A stretch of 64,000 bases of DNA from contig OY762937.1 in NCBI GenBank assembly GCA_963667005.1, forward strand, positions 3,472,001 to 3,536,000. The letters run 5' to 3'. The notes beneath the pieces were generated by a model. It had not been told where the DNA came from, did not search any database, and saw only the letters and a program-made list of their open reading frames with translations. This DNA is from G963662605 sp963667005. GTDB taxonomy: Bacteria; Bacteroidota; Ignavibacteria; Ignavibacteriales; Ignavibacteriaceae. Numbering within the stretch: the stretch's first letter is position 1; every line of letters begins with the position of its first letter. The position numbers and the translations under genes are program-made. This document shows positions 1 to 8,467 of this stretch, in pieces.

Positions 1-2171
1 AGTCATTAGCAGTGGAAAAATCATCTGGTATAATTGAGGGGAAGAATATCCCGCTGGGTGACAGAAAGAATATGATATATTCAGGCACGACCATTTCCTA
101 TGGCCGTGGTAGAGCGGTCATTGTTGCCACGGGAATGAAAACAGAGTTTGGTAAAATAGCAGGGATGCTGCAATCGACTAAGAACCGGAGAACGCCGCTT
201 CAGGAGAATTTGGATCAGCTGGGAAAGAAGCTTGGAATTTTTTCAATAGCCCTTGCTGCTGCCATGAGCGGTATTGGACTACTCCGCGGTTATCCGTTTG
301 AAAAAATGTTTATCTGGGGCGTTGCCCTTGCTGTTGCCGTAATACCCGAAGCCCTCCCTGCCGTGGTAACCATAAGTCTGGCTCTTGGGGTACAGCGAAT
401 GGTAAAAAGAAGAGCACTTATACGAAAACTACCAGCAGTTGAAACACTCGGTGCTACCAACATTATTTGCTCGGATAAAACCGGAACGCTGACACACGAT
501 GAAATGACCATCAAGAAGATTTATGTCTCCGGAAAAATGTATGACGTTGAAGGAGCCGGTTACACCCCTGAGGGTCAATATCGCTTTGAAGAAACTCCGG
601 TAACAGCTAAAGAAGACAAAGATCTGCACAATCTTTTGAAATTCGGCACACTCTGTAACGACACGATTTTACAGAATACGGACGGAACATGGAGCATACT
701 CGGTGATCCAACTGAAGGTGCTATTGTAGTGGCCGCTGCCAAGGCAGGAATTGAGTATTCAATATTGCGCGATGAATTCCCCCGCCTTGATGAAATTCCT
801 TTCTCTTCAGAATCCAAGAGAATGACTACAATGCACAAAGTTAAGGGGAGACTCGAAGCATACAGCAAAGGCGCTATTGAGGTTATTCTTAACTCCTGTA
901 ATGCACAGTATATTAATGGAGAAGTTATTGAACTGACTGAAGAGGCACGTGCGCATCTACTGGCAAAAGCCGCCTCACTCAGCGAAAACGCATTGAGAGT
1001 CCTTGCTGTTTCGGCGAAAGTCTTAACAGCCAAAGTTTTCAATCAAAAAGAAATCGAGTCCGATATGGTTTTTGTCGGCATGGTGGGAATGTTTGACCCG
1101 CCCAGAGCCGAAGCAAAAACGGCAATTGATACGTGCTTCACTGCCGGTATAAAACCGATCATGATAACCGGCGATAATAAGATTACCGCAAAAGCAATTG
1201 CTAAATCACTCGGCATCCTACGTAAAGGCCGCGCAATGTCCGGCAGCGAACTGGATGAATTGAGTGACGAAGAATTTGAACATATTGTAGAAGAAACCGA
1301 AGTTTTTGCACGGATATCCCCTTCACATAAATTGAAAATCGTTACTGCCCTCATGGATAAGGGCCATATCGTTGCAATGACCGGTGACGGAGTAAATGAT
1401 GCGCCCTCATTAAAGAAAGCGGATATCGGCGTGGCTATGGGTATTACTGGCACCGACGTCAGTAAAGAAGCAGCCGATATGATTCTGACTGACGATAATT
1501 TCGCTTCAATTGTTAATGCTGTTGAAGAAGGAAGAAGCATTTTTGAAAACATCCGGAAGTACCTTGTTTTCCTATTAAGCGGCAACATGGGAACAGTGTT
1601 TGCATTAGTTTACACGCTGCTTGCAGGTCTCAAGATACCCTTGACGGCGGTGCAAATCCTCTTCATTAATTTCATTATGGATGGATTGATTGCAATCGCA
1701 TTAGGTGTCGAGCCCCCTGAACCGGGCATCATGAACCGTAAGCCAAGAAATGTAAAAGAAGGTATTTTAAATAAAGACACCATTGTTCTTATCGGTTTTA
1801 TCGGTATTCTGATAGCTATTGTGACAACTGGTGTATATGTTTGGGCAGGTTCATCAGGATTCACCGATGAGCAGGCTAAAACAATGTTCTTCCTGACTCT
1901 GATCTTTGCAAGATTATTTAACGGATTTAATTGCCGTTCACTCGAGCAATCCATCTTCACCATGAAGTTTTGGAGCAATAAAGGTTTAATAATCAGTTCT
2001 CTGGTATCACTAGCCATGTCAATTCTGGTAGTTTCGGTTCCCTTCCTGCAGCAAGCATTTACCACTACACTTCCGAACCCTATAGAATGGCTGGGAATGA
2101 TAGTGGCTGCGTTCTTTATTATTGTTGTTGTTGAGACAGTGAAATGGCTATTCAAACGCATGGCAAGCTAA
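1..2171 (+). CDS. Cation-transporting P-type ATPase (Ca2+-type), 5' end outside window
   Basis: An ATP-driven inner-membrane cation pump of the P2 type. The reading frame is open from base 3, so the N-terminus (first membrane helices and most of the actuator domain) lies before the window. Visible in order: the PEALP motif in the M4 helix, the phosphorylation motif DKTGTLT (Asp codon near 475), the nucleotide-binding domain, the hinge motif TGDGVNDAPSLKKADIG, and C-terminal membrane helices containing NFIMDG in M6. PEALP in M4 and N..D in M6 are the residues expected of SERCA/PMCA-like Ca2+ pumps, although related bacterial pumps may carry Mn2+, Na+ or H+. The next gene starts 16 bases after the stop and may be co-transcribed. 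The family is certain; the transported ion is inference. Confidence 0.93.
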   Translation, partial: SLAVEKSSGIIEGKNIPLGDRKNMIYSGTTISYGRGRAVIVATGMKTEFGKIAGMLQSTKNRRTPLQENLDQLGKKLGIFSIALAAAMSGIGLLRGYPFEKMFIWGVALAVAVIPEALPAVVTISLALGVQRMVKRRALIRKLPAVETLGATNIICSDKTGTLTHDEMTIKKIYVSGKMYDVEGAGYTPEGQYRFEETPVTAKEDKDLHNLLKFGTLCNDTILQNTDGTWSILGDPTEGAIVVAAAKAGIEYSILRDEFPRLDEIPFSSESKRMTTMHKVKGRLEAYSKGAIEVILNSCNAQYINGEVIELTEEARAHLLAKAASLSENALRVLAVSAKVLTAKVFNQKEIESDMVFVGMVGMFDPPRAEAKTAIDTCFTAGIKPIMITGDNKITAKAIAKSLGILRKGRAMSGSELDELSDEEFEHIVEETEVFARISPSHKLKIVTALMDKGHIVAMTGDGVNDAPSLKKADIGVAMGITGTDVSKEAADMILTDDNFASIVNAVEEGRSIFENIRKYLVFLLSGNMGTVFALVYTLLAGLKIPLTAVQILFINFIMDGLIAIALGVEPPEPGIMNRKPRNVKEGILNKDTIVLIGFIGILIAIVTTGVYVWAGSSGFTDEQAKTMFFLTLIFARLFNGFNCRSLEQSIFTMKFWSNKGLIISSLVSLAMSILVVSVPFLQQAFTTTLPNPIEWLGMIVAAFFIIVVVETVKWLFKRMAS

Positions 2172-2187
2172 ATTGAGGAGTATTCAC

Positions 2188-4080
2188 ATGCTGCATCGTC
2201 TTTCACCAGCCGGCCCACTGGTGCTGCTTATACTTTTAAACATATGTACTCTCGGACAAAACAAGAATCAGCACTGGAAAGGCTACGCAGTTTTAGGAAA
2301 TGGGAATATCTGCGCTGTCTACTCTGATGATCCAAGAATAGTTTCCAAGAATAACGGCCACTCAGGTATTCAACACCTCTATTATAAGAATTATACTGCC
2401 GACTATGTTCGCTTCTCTTCTTTTTCGCTTTTATCTCCTTCTATCATTGACAGCCCACCGCAAATTGACTCCACGGGTATGTGTAATTTCTTTACAACTC
2501 AAACAGTAAAGAAATATGCCGATAAGAGTGAAAGCAATGTTACTTGTTATGTCTCAGAAAAGGATGTCCTAGCACAGCAATTGACAGGAAAGAACTTACC
2601 AAAAGGCTGCCAATATTTGTATCAATTAGGCTTGCGGGAAACATTCATATCCGATGATACAATAAAAATAGTATACCGTACAGTTGAAAAAGATTACGCC
2701 GTTATTGGCTGGTCGAATGGCACTTATTTAGCTATTGGCGGCGGGAAAAACTCCTCCACACAAATGACTAATGGAATAATCTCGATTAGTGGAACTATCA
2801 AAGCAAATCAAGGCGCAGAAGTGCGTTTAGCATTGTCAAATTCTGCCAAGTCCGCAGCAGATTTGCTAACATGGTCCCGCACACGTGATTTGAAAAAAGA
2901 AAGCCTGTCATTTTGGAACTCGTGGATTAATACACGGGCAATCAAAGATGCGGCCCGAACCGGAGATAATGCTGAGCTTCTGGAATATTATAAAAGAACC
3001 TTGTACGCCGTTAAAAGCGCCTGTCTCAATGGACAGATACCGGCGGACATGACCGGCCAATTCGTGACCAATAATATGCCGCAATTGTACCCTCGTGATG
3101 CTATGAAATGCGCCAGAGTATTCCTTATGACCGGACATTTTCGGGAGGCGAAAGAGATAATTAGCTTCTGGACAAATCCTTCAATTCCCCAAAAATCAAA
3201 AGGCGAGTTTTTTGCCCGGTATGACGCAAAAGCAAAAGCCGTTGACGCCGGTTCGGGAGCACGGTATGATGAGCCTGAATGGGATGCCAATGGCTACATG
3301 ATTCAGCTTCTGAAAATGTATTATGACGTAAAAAAGGAATGGCTTGCTCCCAAGGAGCTCGTATACGAACTTGCTGATTTTCTGATTTCGCAAATTGACC
3401 GTGAAGGTTTGTTGTATGAGGGAGGAATCGTCGAGTGGACCGCCTATCTGCCAACAACCAACATGGTGTGCTCCGCAGCTTTGGAGACAGCATCACAATT
3501 CGCCAAGGCTTTAGGTGATTCTGCTAACTACTTAAAATACAAGGCGGGAGCACAAACCATCTCAGATAATCTAATAAAGACTTTTGATAAAAGGGATAGT
3601 GCCTTAAAAGCAGTCAGGTTCCACGGGAATAAGACTTCAGACAACCGGAGCATTACTGAAGCGTCAACAAACAGACTCTTTATGTGGGACGGGACGATGC
3701 AGTTCGGTGTTTTGTGGGGATATCCGGAAGACAATATGCTCCGGGCTACGTTCGATTTTTATTATAAAAACATCATCAAAAATGACGGGGGGATGCAGTA
3801 CTTTCAGGCTCTTGACCCCGGATTGGCAGGATATGGCGGCGATTGTTTCTTCTTCACTACCGCCTCATTATCGCAATATTTCTCCTTAAGCAAGCAGAAA
3901 GAAAAGGCCTTATATCTTCTCAAGTGGATGTGCCGGAATAGCAATGTATATGGATTGATGCCTGAACGGATATATTTAAACCAAACAGACTGTAGTGAAG
4001 CCTCTCCTCTTTCATGGTGCAATGCTGAATTCGCACTGGCAGTTCAAGAATATCTTCGACCTGCCGGCACCCGAAAATAA
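2188..4080 (+). CDS. Secreted GH15-like (alpha/alpha)6-barrel glycosidase-like protein
   Basis: A predicted exported protein of 630 residues. The ATG at 2188 is preferred because GAGGAG lies about 7 bases upstream; an in-frame TTG at 2173 would add five residues and break the signal peptide pattern. Residues 1-24 are a Sec signal peptide (LVLLILLNICTLGQ). The second half resembles the alpha-helical barrel of glucoamylase-like GH15 and related families: LYPRDAMKCA near 300, EPEWDANGYM near 360, MWDGTMQFG near 500, and a terminal LMPERI...PLSWCNAEF block. The two acidic segments (EPEWD and MPERI) are in positions where these barrels carry catalytic glutamates. There is no T9SS tail, so it may stay periplasmic. 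Its 3' end abuts the convergent kinase gene with no spacer. The exact family and substrate are not determined. Confidence 0.7.
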   Translation: MLHRLSPAGPLVLLILLNICTLGQNKNQHWKGYAVLGNGNICAVYSDDPRIVSKNNGHSGIQHLYYKNYTADYVRFSSFSLLSPSIIDSPPQIDSTGMCNFFTTQTVKKYADKSESNVTCYVSEKDVLAQQLTGKNLPKGCQYLYQLGLRETFISDDTIKIVYRTVEKDYAVIGWSNGTYLAIGGGKNSSTQMTNGIISISGTIKANQGAEVRLALSNSAKSAADLLTWSRTRDLKKESLSFWNSWINTRAIKDAARTGDNAELLEYYKRTLYAVKSACLNGQIPADMTGQFVTNNMPQLYPRDAMKCARVFLMTGHFREAKEIISFWTNPSIPQKSKGEFFARYDAKAKAVDAGSGARYDEPEWDANGYMIQLLKMYYDVKKEWLAPKELVYELADFLISQIDREGLLYEGGIVEWTAYLPTTNMVCSAALETASQFAKALGDSANYLKYKAGAQTISDNLIKTFDKRDSALKAVRFHGNKTSDNRSITEASTNRLFMWDGTMQFGVLWGYPEDNMLRATFDFYYKNIIKNDGGMQYFQALDPGLAGYGGDCFFFTTASLSQYFSLSKQKEKALYLLKWMCRNSNVYGLMPERIYLNQTDCSEASPLSWCNAEFALAVQEYLRPAGTRK

Positions 4081-5514
4081 CTACACAACGTTTAGAATAA
4101 CCTTAAAAATATTCATACCATCGCCGGATTCTGCCTTTACTTCCCCACGATGCTGGTCAAGAATAGATTTTACGACCGAGAGGCCTAAGCCGACACCCGG
4201 AGTATTGCTGTCCCGTGCTTCCGGCGTCCTGTAGAACGGCTCGAATAACCTTGGCAGGTTCTCCGGGGCAATTGTGGCTCCAAAACTCATAACAGAAATT
4301 TCTACCTTCTTTTCAGAGGATAAGTATTTTGTCGTGGTTTTAATTGTTGAACCGTATGTGCTGTACTTTACCGCGTTATCATAGAGCTTGAACAGAGCTT
4401 GACGCATCTGGCCGTCATCAATCAAAACTTTGACGTCACGATCCGGATAAAATGAAAATTCTATCTTCTTTTCACGGCCCAGGATGTCAACCGAGCTGAT
4501 AACTGCCTCAAGAAAAGTATTCACACTCATTTCTGCCATCTTAAACTGGATCAGTGCCCTGTCCAATCTGGAAATATAGAACAGGTTATCCACAATGTTT
4601 ATCAGCCGGAGAGTCTCTTCATAATTACTTTCCAACACCGCCCTATATTCTGCCGATGTTTTCGGTGACATTAAGGCTACTTCAATTTCTCCGCGCAGTA
4701 TCGTCAAGGGAGTTTTCAACTCATGAGATGCCGATATGGAGAATTGGTTAAGATAATTGTATGAGTTTTTGATCCTTTCGATCATGCCATTGATTTTTTT
4801 CACCAGTCTTCCGTACTCATCATTATATTCTTCCCCCATTATTTTCGCATCCAGATTCTTTACGGTAATCTCATCGGTTTTACTGATGATAGAATCAATA
4901 CGCGACAACGCCTTGGAAGAAATAAGCGCCCCGCCAATAAATGCTACTAAGAAAAATATCGGAAATACGATATAAAAAATATTTTTAAGATATCGCAAAG
5001 TTTCGGAAATCAAGAAAACCGGGAAGGCAACATAGACTTTGAAGTTTGCCGATTCTCCATAGGCAACACGAATTTTATGTGTAGATAAGTGAATATCATA
5101 AAACTCGCTAAGTTGAATCACATTAGGAACAACATTATCAATCTTTAAATGTATCTCTTCCTGTTTAAGGCTGTTCGATTTAAAGATGATACTATCTTTA
5201 TACACCACCTGTATAAAGACATTCCGGAGATTAATAGCCGCCTCCTCGTAAATCATGCTCCAGATGAGCTCTTCAGGTGCCTGTTTTAACGAGTTATTGC
5301 TTGGCGAATCGAACTTTGTGTTGTTTTTCTCAAGGAATACAAGAATCGAACTGGCCTGTTTCAATAAAGAAGCATTAAGCTGTTCGTTCAGTCTCTGATA
5401 CAAATAATAGTATACGGTAATACCGATAAAGACTTCCAACAGCAAGAATAGCAGTGAATACCAGAGGGTAGACATAAATCTTGTCGAAAGGAGAAACTCT
5501 TTAATTCGTCTCAT
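4081..5514 (-). CDS. Two-component sensor histidine kinase, CusS-like
   Basis: A membrane histidine kinase of 477 residues. It has an N-terminal membrane helix (LWYSLLFLLLEVFIGITVYYY), a periplasmic sensor segment of about 140 residues, a second membrane helix (IVFPIFFLVAFIGGAL), a HAMP linker, a HisKA dimerisation helix with phosphoacceptor SASHELKTPL, and a HATPase domain with N-box LYDNAVKY and G2 box GVGLGLSVVKS. The G1 box is SFGATIAPENLPRLFEPFYR rather than DxGxGI. This matches the variant known from CusS-type heavy-metal sensor kinases (NPGTPIAPEHLPRLF). ATG at 5514 is chosen over a TTG at 5526; neither has a strong ribosome site. No response regulator is adjacent, so its partner is encoded elsewhere. 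A link to metal ions through the nearby cation ATPase is inference only. Confidence 0.88.
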   Translation of the reverse strand: MRRIKEFLLSTRFMSTLWYSLLFLLLEVFIGITVYYYLYQRLNEQLNASLLKQASSILVFLEKNNTKFDSPSNNSLKQAPEELIWSMIYEEAAINLRNVFIQVVYKDSIIFKSNSLKQEEIHLKIDNVVPNVIQLSEFYDIHLSTHKIRVAYGESANFKVYVAFPVFLISETLRYLKNIFYIVFPIFFLVAFIGGALISSKALSRIDSIISKTDEITVKNLDAKIMGEEYNDEYGRLVKKINGMIERIKNSYNYLNQFSISASHELKTPLTILRGEIEVALMSPKTSAEYRAVLESNYEETLRLINIVDNLFYISRLDRALIQFKMAEMSVNTFLEAVISSVDILGREKKIEFSFYPDRDVKVLIDDGQMRQALFKLYDNAVKYSTYGSTIKTTTKYLSSEKKVEISVMSFGATIAPENLPRLFEPFYRTPEARDSNTPGVGLGLSVVKSILDQHRGEVKAESGDGMNIFKVILNVV

Positions 5515-5631
5515 AACTAATTTCAATTACATTTTTAGAGTAACATACATCGAACAATTGGTCAGAAGCCAGATTTTTGGAATTAATATTCCGGAATATA
5601 TCAATTATTCCTATATCCAAGAAGATATAAA

Positions 5632-5658
5632 ATAGGCCGGATTTTGAGTCCGGCCTAT
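5632..5658 (-). terminator. Hairpin terminator downstream of PorW-like gene
   Basis: A perfect 10-bp inverted repeat, ATAGGCCGGA / TCCGGCCTAT, with a 7-base loop. On the minus strand it is followed by ATTTTATAT. It lies about 45 bases past the stop codon of the lipoprotein gene that ends at 5705, so it probably ends the secA-glnB-lipoprotein transcript. Confidence 0.7.
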
Positions 5659-5704
5659 GAAAAAGTTGTTATTTCCTGGAATTTTTACTACGAGTAACCA
5701 GCTA

Positions 5705-8071
5705 TTATTCCTCTTTGGGCTGTTCGGTATTCTCCGCCGGCACATCCTGAGCAGGCGGTTTACCCTCCGCTCCGGGGATCTTGGATTTTTCCATTACTGC
5801 CGGAACCGGTTTAATTTTAATGGCATCTCTATCTTTGCCGGGTTTTATCTCATCGTCTAAGTCATGAGATTTTGATGCTGGTGAAACAACAGGCCTCTTC
5901 TGCTTTTCATTACTTTTAACCGGTTCCAAATCATCGTCTGTTTTCAACTTTGCCTTTGAAGCCTTAACTGCCGCAGTATCGGATTTACTAAGCGTATCAG
6001 CGGGAATAGCTAACTTCACACTGTCCTGTTTTACTGGTTTAGATTTATCAATGAGAGCTTGCTTAGCAGCGGCAATAGAATCACTCACAGCTTTTATCGA
6101 ATCGGCAATAGCCTTTTTTGTTTCTTTATAGAAAGTAATCTTTGGATATACTGCTTTAGCATAATCGGTGTTTGGATATTTTGCTATGAGCGTATCATAC
6201 ATCACAGCAGCCGAATCGCCGAGCCGCAGCTTATCTTCTATAACATATCCAGCTGCCATTAACGATTTGGCGGCATACTGCGATTTTGGATGGTTCTGGT
6301 ATATCGAGTAAAATAGTGCAGATGCTTTAGAATAATCATTCGAATGGAGAAGCTTTTCAGCATCCGCATATTGCATTTTTGCCGGGTCGGAGTCGAAATC
6401 GATAATAGGCTTTTTCAATTGGACCGCCGCGATATTGACAGCTCGGTCATCTTTATAATTATCATAAACAACATTATATATGCTATCCGCTTTCACAGTA
6501 TCATTCACAATCGCATAGTAATTTGCAATTGCAAGCAAAGAACGGCAATAGTATGATGTCTCTGAAAAATTATTGATACCGAGACTATAATATATATAGG
6601 CAGAGTCGGGTATGTTCAACTCAGTCAGGAATAAATTTCCGATTTCATAAGTGTTTTTCGCAAGCAATGTCCGTAAAGAATCAGCAGTGAGAATAGGCCT
6701 CTTTGGGGCGCCCTTTTTCTCAACCTTCAGACTCTGCTCGCGGGCTGCATTTTCCTTCTCGAAAAGAGCATCGAAATTTCTTTCCCGTTCAGCAATGCGA
6801 CCGACGGAAACAGTTCCAACTGAATCTTGTTTCTCCTGCTCTGAATTCGATTCCTTACCGATATTCGAAGTATCCGCAAAAGCTATAGAATCTTTTACGA
6901 ATTCTTCCGGATAGATGGCATAATAATACTGCCGCTGATTTTCGTTAAAAGAATTTATCAGTGTAGAGTATTTCGTAAAAATTGTAGATTTTGCCCTTAT
7001 TAGCGGCAAGTAATCCGCAGACGATGTTGACGATAATGCTTTTTGATAGTATACCGAGGCACTGTCGTAATTCTTGAAATCGATTTCGTATAATTGGGCA
7101 ATTTCGTATCGGATACCGCCTGCCTGCACTGAGCTTGCATAGACCGTATCACACATTTTTAATTGCCGGTATGCATCCTGAGGACGATGCATCTGACGAA
7201 GCGATATGCCTATGGATAGATCGATGACATCATAAAACTCCTTGAATTTATCCTCATTCCGGAGTCTTTTGAACACATCCATAGCCTCTTCGGGACGATT
7301 CAAATTCAGAAGCATTTTCCCATATCGATTACTGGCTTCAAATGCTATATCGTAAGTTGGTGAATAGTTTTCAACCAACTCATACTGCCTGATTGCATCT
7401 TCGTATTTGCCTAACTTCTGGTACAAACTACCCATAGTGAAGAGAGTTCTTGCAATCAACGTATTTTTATTTGCGACCTTAATTAATTGTGCACAAAGCT
7501 CAATAGCCTGGTCAAAATTTTCTTTGACAATATTGTACTTTATCTCTTCGATGTAAATATCAGTAAGGATGTCTTCCCGGCCGATTTTCGTTGCTTCTTC
7601 TTTTACTGCTTCAAGAAGAGGCAGCCCTTTCGTAAAATCCTTCATCTGCATTTCGGTTTTGGCCTGCCATAATTCAGCATCTAAAACCAAATCACTTTCA
7701 GGATGGGCAGTGACCAATTCCTGAAATTTACGGATTGCTTTGACATAGCTTTTCTGATAATAGAAAGATTTGCCAAGCATCAATAAAGCATCGTCAACAA
7801 AAACACTTTTACTTCCGAACTGGAGAATTCTGGAGGCTTTTTCGATAACTTTGTTGAACTGTGCAGTTGTTGTTGCTGAAAGCGGAACGTCGGTCAATGC
7901 AAATGGATCTTTTTGCGTTTCAAGCGCGGATTCCTCTGCCTGCGAATACACATCAACCGTATTATAATATAAATTAAAATACGTGGTGAAGTTGCTCCAC
8001 AAACTGCATCCCGATGCCATGAACAACAGACCCGATAACAGGATATATCGTGCTAAAGATTTTTTATTCAA
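5705..8071 (-). CDS. TPR lipoprotein, PorW/SprE-like (type IX secretion)
   Basis: An exported lipoprotein of 788 residues. The signal peptide ends in a lipobox (FMASGC, Cys about residue 22). The mature N-terminus, TTYFNLYYNT...AEES, resembles the start of PorW/SprE, the TPR lipoprotein needed for type IX secretion and gliding in Bacteroidota. At least a dozen TPR-like helical pairs follow, from about 60 to 640 (for example MGSLYQKLGKYEDAIRQYE). The last 140 residues are a low-complexity Lys/Ser/Asp/Pro-rich tail. The start is a TTG at 8071 preceded by GTGGA; no ATG is available before the lipobox. It lies 21 bases after glnB in the same direction. T9SS cargo tails elsewhere in the window support the role. 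Assignment to PorW is inferred from architecture and N-terminal pattern; another outer-membrane TPR lipoprotein is possible. Confidence 0.7.
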   Translation of the reverse strand: MNKKSLARYILLSGLLFMASGCSLWSNFTTYFNLYYNTVDVYSQAEESALETQKDPFALTDVPLSATTTAQFNKVIEKASRILQFGSKSVFVDDALLMLGKSFYYQKSYVKAIRKFQELVTAHPESDLVLDAELWQAKTEMQMKDFTKGLPLLEAVKEEATKIGREDILTDIYIEEIKYNIVKENFDQAIELCAQLIKVANKNTLIARTLFTMGSLYQKLGKYEDAIRQYELVENYSPTYDIAFEASNRYGKMLLNLNRPEEAMDVFKRLRNEDKFKEFYDVIDLSIGISLRQMHRPQDAYRQLKMCDTVYASSVQAGGIRYEIAQLYEIDFKNYDSASVYYQKALSSTSSADYLPLIRAKSTIFTKYSTLINSFNENQRQYYYAIYPEEFVKDSIAFADTSNIGKESNSEQEKQDSVGTVSVGRIAERERNFDALFEKENAAREQSLKVEKKGAPKRPILTADSLRTLLAKNTYEIGNLFLTELNIPDSAYIYYSLGINNFSETSYYCRSLLAIANYYAIVNDTVKADSIYNVVYDNYKDDRAVNIAAVQLKKPIIDFDSDPAKMQYADAEKLLHSNDYSKASALFYSIYQNHPKSQYAAKSLMAAGYVIEDKLRLGDSAAVMYDTLIAKYPNTDYAKAVYPKITFYKETKKAIADSIKAVSDSIAAAKQALIDKSKPVKQDSVKLAIPADTLSKSDTAAVKASKAKLKTDDDLEPVKSNEKQKRPVVSPASKSHDLDDEIKPGKDRDAIKIKPVPAVMEKSKIPGAEGKPPAQDVPAENTEQPKEE

Positions 8072-8092
8072 GAATTGAAATCCACTTTTAAA

Positions 8093-8431
8093 TTAAAGAG
8101 CATCTGTTCCCGATTCGCCGGTACGGATCCTGATAACATCATTTACCGGGAGTATGAAAATCTTTCCGTCACCAATCTGGCCGGTCTTTGCGGTATTAAC
8201 AATAACATTAACAACCTTGTCGCAAATAGAGTCGTCAACAACGATTTCAATCTTGATTTTGGGGACAAATTCAATATGGTACTCGCTGCCTCTATATGTC
8301 TCAGTATGACCTTTCTGACGTCCGTAACCACGGATTTCAGTAATTGTCATTCCTTTGATGCCTTCTTCCGTAAGTGCTTCTTTAACTTCGTCCAGCTTGA
8401 AAGGTCTGATAATTGCTTCTATTTTTTTCAT
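8093..8431 (-). CDS. glnB: Nitrogen regulatory protein PII
   Basis: A 112-residue PII signal transducer, the full length for the family. PII trimers bind ATP/ADP and 2-oxoglutarate and report nitrogen and carbon status to partner enzymes and transporters. The sequence holds the T-loop GRQKGHTETYRGSEY, with the uridylylatable tyrosine at residue 51, the B-loop TGQIGDGKIF, and the C-terminal RIRTGE. No ammonium transporter (amtB) or glutamine synthetase is adjacent, which is the usual context. Here it sits between secA (36 bases upstream) and the TPR lipoprotein (21 bases downstream), probably in one transcript. Retention of Tyr51 is compatible with control by GlnD-type uridylylation, but no such enzyme is in the window. 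GlnB and GlnK cannot be told apart from sequence alone. Confidence 0.95.
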   Translation of the reverse strand: MKKIEAIIRPFKLDEVKEALTEEGIKGMTITEIRGYGRQKGHTETYRGSEYHIEFVPKIKIEIVVDDSICDKVVNVIVNTAKTGQIGDGKIFILPVNDVIRIRTGESGTDAL

Positions 8432-8467
8432 TTCTCCGACTCCGATTGAAATTGATTGTTCTTACTC

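Noticed and set aside
1043..2161. Two long minus-strand frames opposite the P-type ATPase
   Set aside because: The plus strand carries unmistakable ATPase motifs across the whole stretch.
5586..5599. 14-base palindrome ATATTCCGGAATAT upstream of the CusS-like kinase
   Set aside because: Could be an operator, but it is short and AT-rich, with no promoter or second copy to support it.
8075..8449. Plus-strand frame of 124 codons opposite glnB
   Set aside because: Fully antisense to a full-length PII gene with all family motifs.
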